This document shows, in pieces, positions 1 to 10,000 of a DNA stretch of 13,109 nucleotides (the stretch's first letter is position 1; every line of letters begins with the position of its first letter). A model generated the notes under the pieces. The model ran no database searches, had not been told where the DNA came from, and saw only the letters and a program-made list of their open reading frames with translations. Made by a program: the position numbers and the translations under genes. Origin of the DNA: Omnitrophica WOR_2 bacterium GWA2_47_8 (GTDB lineage: Bacteria; Omnitrophota; Gorgyraeia; Zapsychrales; GWA2-47-8); assembly GCA_001805375.1 (NCBI GenBank), contig MHFY01000147.1:19255-32363 (forward strand). Reading direction: 5' to 3'.

Positions 1-1067
1 AATTGTTCAGCCTTATCCAGCGCTTCAAAGGCCGCATCATATTGTTTTAAAGATCGCAAGCATTGCGCCTGATAATAAAACAAAGTCGGATCATCCGGAT
101 CTTTTTGCTGAACTAACGTTAAAGAAGCCAAGGCGTCTTGATATTTTCTCTGTGACATCAATAACAAGGCATCGTGACGATACTGTTCCTCCCTCAATCC
201 CAATTCCTGAGCTCTTCTAAAATACTGAGCGGCATCACGGTTGCGGCCCACATAATAAGAAACGATCCCCAACTTCTGCCAGGTAATATTCAAAAACGGA
301 TTCATTTCAGCGGCAATTTGATACTGTTCCAAGGCCTCATCGTATTTATATTGACCTTCATGGACCTGTCCTAAAAAGATATACAATGCAACATCCTGGG
401 GATTTTCTTTTAAGGCCCGGCGGGTGAAATTCATGGCGAGGTTAAAAGATTTTTCTCTCATTGCAATCATGGCATAAACAAGGCGAAGCGAAGGAAGGAC
501 CTCTCTTCCCTCTGTACTTTCTTCTGCCTTTCGTAAAGCCTCTTTGGCTTTTTCAAGATCACCGCTCTCAACATAGAGGGCAGCAATGTTACCATAAACG
601 GAAACACTCTTTGCACCTAGAGCCAATGCGCGCTCCGCCATGACTAACGCCTCTTTAAAGTTTTTTTGTTCAAAATAAATATTCAGCAGTGTAAGCACGG
701 AATCAAGATTGTCTGTCTCTCCATATTTCTTGATATCCATATATTTTGCCGCTTCTTCCAGATTCCCAAGCTGTAAATGGAATTGGCCTAAGAAAGCCTG
801 ACATTCTTTAATCCTTTCCTGCGGTCTGTTACCTTTCTGCAGAGCTTCGATAGCCTGTGTTAAATAGGAAACAGCGGCGGGTAAATCATGCTGTCGTCTG
901 CATAAATCGATGAGTGTCATATACGTTTCAACTAGCAAATGGTATTTATCTGAGGGAATCAAGGTAATGGCCCTTTCCAAAGCCTTTCTCGCTTCTGTAA
1001 AATGTCCGTTTATCAGCTCATCACGGATAAAATAAGCCCGCCCTAAAAATATCCAAACCCGCGGTTC
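1..1067 (-). other. TPR array, continuing past the left edge
   Basis: Residues 4015-4369 form roughly ten 34-residue helix-turn-helix repeats with TPR consensus positions (W-x-x-L-G-x-x-Y/H, A-x-x-x-F/Y-x-x-A-L). Clear copies are VWIFLGRAYFIRD, AALYVESGDLEKAKEALRKA, VALYIFLGQVHEGQYKYDEA, NITWQKLGIVSYYVGRNRDA and the last, LFYYQAQCLRSLKQYDAAFE. TPR solenoids bind partner proteins or peptides and can organise complexes. The array has no stop at the window edge, so more repeats or domains probably follow. Confidence 0.9.
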
Positions 1068-4000
1068 CTGCGGGTCTTTACGCGCGGCATATTCCGCCGT
1101 CAAGATCGCGATAAATGCCATTGTGAGCTGTTTCTGTTTCCGGGCAAAGGTATAAAACACCTCTGACTCTTTTGCGAGCACTTGGACTGACTTCCCGGCA
1201 AATACCTTATCAAGCATATCAAGGACAGGGTCGATCCGGTGGCCGGCGACTATTGCACGGATATAATAATGCACAGCTAAGGTAAATTTAGTAAACATCT
1301 CCTCCCCCGCTGCGTCTGCGTCCTTATCAACAGCGGGTTGATGCTTTAAAGCGAATTCAGCAGTAACCAGAGCACATTGAGCCCCTATCAAATCTTTATT
1401 CCGATACGCTTCGATGGCGACTGCATCGGCATGGGCAAGAAGCTCCATCCAATCAATTTTCTTGCCTGCCGCCAAATCGTCTTCCATCTTCCTCTCAAAA
1501 ATTGCCCGCGTCTGGCGGTCAAATTCTTTCATTGTTTCTTTAGACCCTGAAATGCTCACTAACGGCTCCGCATCCTGCTGGGCCGCATAATGCCGTTCTG
1601 TCATAAAATAAACCGCCCGGCGAACCATCGTCCTTATCAAGTCTTCTGTTCCGCCGTGAATGTCCCACATCGCCCCGGAATGGCCGTCGTTGATCTCAAT
1701 ACCCACCACTTCCTCACCGTTGAAAATTAAATCCCCGCGGGCAAAATCCGGCATCAGATAGGAACCGCTGCCTAAGGGCTGAAATGGATAATTTTTATGC
1801 ACGCTGTCTTTCACTAAATAATCCTGAAGAGCTTCAACCTGCTCAAGGGCGCGTTGAAGCATTGTCTCTTTGAGGCGCTTGGCCCGAGCCTCATCCAGAT
1901 TCAGATGTTTTACTAATTCATTAAAGGTCATGACCTTGGCGCCGGTGGAAATATTGACCGGCCCCCGCCGGTCATAACGGTCATAACGGACCACGATATC
2001 CTCGCTGGCTACCAGTTCACTCTTCTTTCCTCGGGACACAAAAACACCCACGTTCCAATCATAGCGTACACCGTCGATGATCAAGGGCATGCTATCGATA
2101 CGTTCTTCAACAACCGCGCCGCGGGCCGTGGCCAATTCGCAGATATACCCTGCCGCTTCCTTCAGTTCATTGTTTGTAAAAAAGCGCACGTCTTCTCCCC
2201 GAGCACCATCAATTGGCTTAACCACCACTTCGCTGATATTATGCGATGTAAGGAAGGCCGCTAATTTATTTTGTATCTCCTCTTTCGGAATAATTTGATT
2301 TTCCGTATCCGCATCAGAGTAAGCATATTGTTCTTTCAGCGCCAAATCCCGTTCAAAGGCGATCTGCCGCGCTACGCGCACGCCGGCCTTGCTGAAAATA
2401 CGGTAACTGAGTGCCTTGTCGGTTGTTACGTCCTCAATCGGCCGCGGCTCTAATATAGGGAAGCCGGACGATTCCAATTTCCGCCGCAGCATCCCTTTGT
2501 GGCGCGAAATCGAGGCGTAGTGAAGTTCAACCGGCTCGGTAAAATGAACTAATTTCCATTTATCTTCCTTCTGGTCATAATACCGTCCAGCCAGCATGAC
2601 AGGAACGTACCGCGTCTCTCCGGCAAATTCATACGTCTTAAGGCTAAAGTTAGTGACCGCAAAAAACCAGACATGGCCCGGCTTAAATCGGCTTCCGTGT
2701 TTAATGACTTCCATGGAATCTTCACTTCCAAAAGATAAAAACCCAATGATAATCGCGGGATATTCTCCGGCAAAAAATTTGTCCGGATCAACGCGGCCAG
2801 CCACAGGCTGCGGAGCGGAAAAATCTTTGTTGTGGAGATACGGATAAGAATATAGCCCCTGGTTGATATATTGCTGGTCCGTTAATATTCCGTCAGGATC
2901 CGAACCCGTGGTAAAAATATTCGCATCCACGGCTGGATTTTCAGCCATGGCTAAGGCTAAGCCTAAACTATAAATATCATTGTCGTCCCCTTCTAAGGCC
3001 GCAATCGCTTCTCTGTCGATAAAATGCTCTTCCCCAAAGGCCTCGACCGACCAATGACCATTGGGAGTATGTGTAACACTTTCTGAAGCGGCATTTACGT
3101 CATCCAAATATTCCTCCAAAGCTGTCACATAGACATTTTTAAAACGGTACTGATACCGCTGCGGATCGAGACGATAGGCATGATATTTTTCCAAAAGCTG
3201 GGCAAACGCATGACTCACATTTTCTCCCAGTGTCTGAGCATGTAAAAGTGTGAGCATTTTTGACGCAAAAACGCCCCATTGTCCGATATCTTCCGGTTCC
3301 CGCAGGACTTTCCCTATATCATCACTGCTGATGGATTCAAGTTTGACTCTGTCCGAACGGCTGCAATAGCTTTCGGCAAGCTCATGAATGGCCAGCTCAG
3401 CCAAAAGATTATCCTGTATACCGTCCACTACAGCGTAAGGCGTTAATATAACCGTTTTATCGGATGTTGAATGATATAGCGCATTGACTTCATACGCGCC
3501 TTTTGTTTCTTCATCGATAATTTGGAAATATTTTTGATCCTTGCGGTAACGGATATGGTATTTTCTCTTTTGGCCAAAGACGTAAACCTCAAACGAAGGG
3601 CTTACGAATACATTTTCATCCTGGGCTATGTCAAAAAGATGAAACGTATCCACGGATTGGTCTCCGAGGAAAAATTGGAAAAATTTATCCGTTTCCTTTA
3701 ATCTTTGGATCTCCATATTGGCCCGCCCGGCATAAGGCTGAGCTATGACCTGGTCCTTCATTGTGATCTGCGGATGATGAATGAAAACCTCAAACGCCGC
3801 CTGCGCCAGCGTCGTCGGCAGTTCCGGCCAACTTTTAGCGCCGCTTCTAACACTTGTTGTCCTGCCAATCACTTCTACTAAATCGATAAAATCTGCCAAC
3901 AGCTGTTGAAATCTAAGACGCTTTTCTTCGATTTCATTTCTTTCCTGCAGGTCCCGGATGTCTTGAAAGATTTCATTCATCCTCCGGCGTAAAGCGCTTT

Positions 4001-7000
4001 TAAATTCCTGCGGATCGGTTGCGAGGCTGGCCGTATACAGACGTACGGCATTAATCCCCTCCAAGTTAGCGGCCAATTTATGTCTTTCTAACTGGTTATC
4101 TTTTCTCCAGCGCTTGCCGTTTTTTCTCCATTTAATAATTTTTCCTTCTTCATAAAGGCCGCTTCCTTCTCTTAATCTCTGCTGAATCGCATCAACTTCT
4201 TTACCGTCAATATCATAAAAGAAATAAAATATTTTTAATTCTACCTTGATTCTTTCGATCTGCGCCGCGTCTTTTCCGTCCAAATGCAGATCCGTAATTA
4301 ACCTATGGATGCCCTGCAATCTGCCGTCCGTATCGGGATCGGTTAAGTATTCCAGAGGAAAATCCAGGGCTTTACTCACAGAGACCAGCGTCTGAAGACT
4401 TGGCGTCTCTCCTGAATAAAGGCGGTCCAAGGACTGCACTGAAACATCCGCTTTTTTACTCAGGGCTTTCTTAGATAGACCTCTTGCCAAACGTAAACGC
4501 CCAACGTTCAAACCCAGCGATCTTTCAATGACTGGAACGTCATAAGGCTCAAATTTTTTCTGCTCTGTCCTTTTTCCCGTAACCAGAGTAAATATTGAAA
4601 CACCATAAAAATTAGCCAGCTCTGCGATAGTCAGAAGACGTATATCTCTCCTCCCCAATTCTGCATCATTTATAGCATCCACAGAAAGAGAAACTTGTTT
4701 TTGAAGCTCCCTAAGAGAAAGCCCTGTCCGCTTTCTCAGGGACTGCAGACGCCTTCCTAAAACAACCCTGTCGATCTCATCCGGAAGTTCCGCGCCTTGT
4801 TTAGTATCCGGTACAACTTCGGCGGAAAAATTTTCATCCGTGCCTCCTTGCACCTCAACATATTTACCAAAGACTTCTTCGACTGAAAACTGCAAAACTT
4901 TATGAAGTAATACAAACGTCGTCAACGCCGGGAGATTATAACCATTTTCCACACTGGCGATAGTTTTAATATCTACCCCTATCAAAGAAGCCAACTGCGG
5001 TTGAGAGAACCCTTTTCCCCGGCGGTATTTCTGTATATGCCGCCCCAAATTAGCCTTGATCATTTCAAGATCATAAGGAACAAAACCGTTTACGGTTTCC
5101 TCTCCGGTGAAAATATAAACCAGAGTCGTTTGATAAAAATTAGCCAAACCGATAAAGCTCCTCAATTCAGGGTGCTCTCTATTTTCTTCTATCCTTTCGA
5201 TGGTTTTATCGTCTACGCCGGATTCCCGCTTCAGCGCGATCCGTGATCTTTCCCCGCGTAATTCTTTTAAACGTTCTCCAGCAGCCTGAAGATCGATCTC
5301 TACAGCTTTATCTTTGCCATTCCTCTCCGCCATTCTTCTAGAAAATCCTTCCAAGCGCGCGGCATTGATAATACGGATATTTCTGTCACGCAAAACATAG
5401 AACCTGCCTGATGAATCCACCGCGATATCATGGATATAATCTGACCGGCTCCAAAAATTCCCGGTAAAACTTCCCACGTACCGGCCTTGAGGGTCAAAAA
5501 CTTTCACGTCATGCCGCAAAGCGCCATCGACTAAATAGAGATTATCTTTTCCGTCAAGATGTAATAACGTGGCCGCCTCCACACTGCCGGCGGCTTGAGC
5601 ACTTGTGTACGGGCCCTCTCGTTCTAACGTTGCCCAGCTCGGCGGGGTCGCCACAAAGTCCAACAATTCCATGGTTTTGCCGATCATATCGGGCTTGACC
5701 CGCGCCACCCGACCATCAAATAAGCCCACATAAAGCAGATCCTCACTTTTGCTTGCTGCGATAGAAAATACGACAAGCCATTCTTTCGGCGGCTCCCAGG
5801 AGAATAATTTATTCCCGAAAGGATTAAAGACGTGGATCGTGTTATGCCCGTATTCTTTAATATAAACATGGTCGCCGCGGCCGATCACCATATCCTGGCG
5901 ATCTAAAACATATTGCGGCCCCGTTCCCGTCGGCCGATCGATCTTGTGCAGTAACCTTCCGTCCGGCCCCAAAACTTGAATGAACGGAAACGTCATCAGA
6001 TAAATATCGCCTTGGGAATTGATCTCGATCTTCGTTGGATTGGTCCAATCGATGACGGAAATATCTTTTTTCCATTTCAAATCGGCACCCGGCATTTCTA
6101 GCGTATAAACCCGCACGCGATTATTGCCGGGATCAACGGCGTAGATTAAACCGTCGGAGCCGACCGTTATGGCAGAGAACCTGTTTTCCAATCTCTGTGT
6201 TTTATCCCAGGACCCGCACCTGAATATAAATTCGGCAGCAAATCCTTCCGCATGCGCGGCAACAGCCGGGACATCCCGCGTAAGCTCTGTGTAAGCCTCA
6301 ATAAGGAATGCCGCCGCGTCCATCGCCAATAAGTGATTATCCGGATTGCGCTGGGGATCAATAATTTTTGCCCTTTGTTCAAAGGCGCGTTGGATATCAG
6401 CCAAAGCCGCTCCCCTATCGATACCCAGGCGATCATGGTATTCCCTCGCCGTTAAAATTTCTCTGGCGGTATTCGCGAAGCTTTCCGGATTTTTGTCTTC
6501 GACATAAGCAAACGGATGAGGCCGAATGACAGCGCGGCTTAAGATCCCGCCCTGTTCTTTTAATTGAGCCACGGTGCCGTTAAATCTTCCTGTCTTAGCG
6601 CGCTCATGTTTGCGCCGAATATCGGCATTAAAGGCAAGATCCCGGTTGCCTTTAAAAACACGCTCGATGAGATCTTCAAAAAGGACATCCGCCGCGCCGG
6701 TGCCCCGCCATTCTTTGTCCACCAACATTTGTTCCAAGGAATTGAAATCCGTCCGGTAACGGTAAAAGCCGATGACCTTCTTCTCTAATATAAGGAGAAC
6801 CAGAATATCGCCGTTCATAAAATTATGCCTTAACTCTTCCCCAGCTTCCTCTTTGGTCATGCCGCTGACCCATTGCATATACGATCTCTGCATTTGGCTT
6901 AAGTACGACATGGAGGTGCGTGCCAAAAGCGACTGCGATGTCTTGGCCCAAATTTCGTGCAGTTCAAATTCAAATTTGGAAGTCCGGAGTTCGTCTTCTT

Positions 7001-10000
7001 TTCTTTCCGAAACCCAGCGATCCTTGCCGATCTTCTCGAGAGTGATGAAATAACCCTTTTCTTTTTCTAAATCCTGATTCTCGGCGCCGATCCGTATCTT
7101 AGGGTCCCTGCGCTGATAGAGATCCAAAAGCGTTGTCTTTGTTTCATCCGTCGCCACATCCCAAATCTTGTATCCTTGATAGTGCCCGGAGAACGTGACA
7201 TAAATCTCATTGGCCAGCCCTCTCAGGACAGTCCTTTTTAAAAGTTTAAAGACCTGTCTGACGCTGTATGTGGCCCGCCCTTTTCCACCAGTCTCAGAGG
7301 AAGGGCGAGGTCCGTCCTTGACGAGATCTCGCCCCGTTAGGGCGGACTCGCCAAAGGCGGCCTGCCCTTTATAACCTATCGCTTCTAAATTCTTTTCGAT
7401 CATATCCGCCATCTCCGTAGCCGCATCCTCATCAAGACTTCTGAGAAGGTCCACCAGACAGGCAGGCCTTAAACCTTGCAGGCTGGGGTGTTTTTGGGGT
7501 TCATCAATAAATTCCTTCATATCCTCCATCAATGCGGCAAAGGCCTTTGACGACGATGAAGAATTGCGGGATTTTGCGTCCGATCCCCCGCGATAAGGCT
7601 GAAGTATCCCGGCAATGGATTTCCCGAAAAGAGGGATCTTAACCGACAGGACATGCCACACCAAAAGCTGGCCGACGGTCGTCTTTTTTTCCTGCGCGAG
7701 TATCTTTAATAATCCAAATTTTACTTCTCCGGGCAAGGACTTCCAAAAACCATCCGGGGCCGATCCTGGCTTTTTTAGTATTTCAACGGCCTGCGCGAGA
7801 GTGTCGACCTTAACCGGTTCTGCCTTGGGCCGGCCGACGGCATTCTTTACTTTTGGTTTTGCTGATTCAGATGGAACTGCATCTGCAGGGCTAGCCTCTG
7901 GGGAGGGCTGCACGGGGGCTGAAGCAGATTTCTTTTTCCTGGCCAAAGCCAGATGTTTCTTTAAACGCGGATCTTTTTGCAGGTCATACGTCAATATGAG
8001 TGGATCTTTAATATCTTTATACTCGGGATGATCTAACTTTAATCGTGCGATCAATGCTTCCCGTGTGATCTGCTGACCGGCAATGCGCACTTCTTCCAAA
8101 ATTGCAAATAGCCTGTCCCATCGTTCCCGGGTCTTCTCCCGTTGCTTTTTGCCGCCTTCAACATCAGAAACAACATCAGGCTGGCCCGCCGGTTCTGAAA
8201 TTCCTACCAGAGCAGGCGCTGGCCCAGGTTGTGCAGCAGCCACAGCAGGCGATCTTAAAGGCGGTTTTATGGGATCAATAATAACGGGCCGCGGCCTTGG
8301 CGTTTGCTCTATCTGTTCCATTTGAGCTTTTAGATCCGCAAAACTGCTCGCAACAATGGGAGCAGGTGGCGGCGGCTTGGGACCCCGGCCCTCCGGGAAA
8401 GCCCGGGTAAATAAATAATGAACGAGTGTTTGCGGTATCTCCCGGTGAGAATTCAGACGCTCCCAATCCTCATCGGTTAATTCCTGCATAAGAGCGATAA
8501 TTCTTCCTGTTCTTGTTCGCCTGTAAAGTGTAGCGGGATGCTGCGGCAAAATTTCCCGAACTAATTTAACGATCTCATCAACCTTATCCATTAGTGGTTG
8601 TGCCGGTTGTATTACTGTTTCTTCCTTAATCTTCTCTTCCTCGATCTTCTCTTCCTCGTCATCAGCTTCTGCATCTTCAAGTTCTTTTTTAGGCTCTTCT
8701 TCAAGTTCTTCCTCAGGTTCAGCCTCTGCCGCAGCTGATGATCCTGTATCTGAAGCTGGTTCTTCATCCTTTTCAACTGCTTCATAAGGATCACAGGGGA
8801 TGTTCATTCTCCGGGCGAATTTGTTTTGAATGGATAAATATATGGCATGAAGATCGGAATTCTTGTGCAAAACAGCCTCGATATCTGACGCGGTTATGTC
8901 TTCAAGGCCTTCCATGGAATTAACCCACACCGCTAAAATAGCGCCGCTGATAAAATCCAAATTATTCTTTACCGCATCCTGCAGAAGGTTCTCCAGGACC
9001 ATACGCAATAAGCTCTTTTTATCCATACCCGCGGCAGATTCAAAAGGTGTTTTTAAGTGTCCTGATCTTTCTCTCCAAAGCTCAACCAATTCCTGGGAGC
9101 CAAGCAGCCCCTGTTCATGCAATTCTCTCGTCGTATAAGGACCGCTTAAGACTCTAACGTATAATGCTTCAGCCAAATAGATGGAATCAAGATCAGGTAA
9201 ATTCAAGGCCTTCCATTCTTCTATTTTAAAACCTTCCAGATATGCGGCAGCTGTGTCGCATCTCGCGCGTCCTTCGCCAGAACCTTTAGGAGCGGCTGAT
9301 GCTTGACAGATCAATTCAACGGCACGGTCAACCTTCGCGTGTGATGCAGCACTTAAAGGTTTTTCCTTCGGTTTTGCCGGTACAGGCACAGACGGCTTCG
9401 CCGGCTGCGGTTTGGGCGGAACTGGTTTTGGTTCGTCTTGTCTTGGCTGAGAAACTGCCGATCCTGAAACCGGCGCCGCAGCGGCAGCGGCGGTTTGCTT
9501 CTTTTTTCGGGCTTGGGCTCTCGGCTGCACCCCATGCCGGGCCGCTATCGCGGCCGCGAGGCGTGTTTGCAGATCATTCACACGATTTTCTAAAGCCTTA
9601 CGGATCGCTTTGCGCACAGTTCTTTCTGTCATTGGCTGTTTGTGAACAAGGACAAGTCTGCCTAATTCTTTCAAACGCGGAACGTTAGCCAGATCCCTTA
9701 AAACCGATTGATTCTTAACATCCCGAAATATCCTTACCTCTCGCAACCGGTCCGCTAATTCATCACGGGTCAGGGTTTGGCCATTCTTTCTGGCATCATC
9801 CATGATCGCGAACAACCTATCCCGCCGCTGTTGGGCCAGGCTTTTGCCGCCGGATAAAACTGTCGCCATGGATACTTCTCTTTGCGCGGCTTCATAGGCT
9901 TCTACTTTCTCTAAAGCCTTTTTGCGCCTTTCCTTGGCCCATTCCGACAACTTGGAAAGATCCGCGGGATCAAGCGTACTTAAATACTCCCGTGCCAAAC

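Larger units (their letters stand above)
4335..5294 (-). repeat. Duplicated HTH pair (a-b and c-d)
   Basis: The connector between units a and b and that between c and d share a motif: LANFY, then eight or nine residues, T-G, a short charged stretch, F-x-P-Y-D, x-x-x-I, x-x-x-L-G, then Arg. The LANFY cores lie at 5133-5147 and 4605-4619, 176 codons apart, and PYD at 5070-5078 and 4539-4547. A two-HTH unit of about 170-180 residues therefore seems to have been tandemly duplicated and then diverged. Confidence 0.75.

Noticed and set aside
1..1067. TPR region as the start of a new gene
   Set aside because: The same frame continues without a stop from the ATP-grasp into the TPRs, and there is no intergenic gap.
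4335..5294. HTH array as separate small regulator genes
   Set aside because: There are no stops between units and no clear start with a ribosome binding site before any of them; they are joined in one frame by short connectors.
6574..7053. Overlapping plus-strand ORFs opposite the GNAT domain
   Set aside because: The minus-strand frame gives a coherent GNAT with the RGTGAA loop; the plus-strand products show no motif.
7303..7334. Stem-loop as a transcription terminator
   Set aside because: It lies in the middle of the open frame, has no U-run after it and is better explained as part of the inserted palindromic element.
7615..8031. Plus-strand ORF of 138 codons
   Set aside because: It lies opposite the Ala/Pro linker and winged-helix copy C of the giant ORF. 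Its Ser/Thr/Phe-rich product has no motif; low-complexity codons on the minus strand simply lack stops in this frame.
8616..8774. ttc/ctc-rich plus strand as a DNA tandem repeat
   Set aside because: The period is irregular and follows Glu/Lys codons of the acidic linker, so it is a protein composition effect.
8612..8794. Minus-strand Lys/Arg/Leu-rich ORF of 60 codons
   Set aside because: It is a shifted reading of the acidic linker; GAA/GAG runs read out of frame give Lys and Arg.
9299..9688. Plus-strand ORF of 129 codons
   Set aside because: It is opposite the K/P-rich linker and GC-rich Ala stretch. Its product has no recognisable fold, and the minus-strand frame is clearly the real one.
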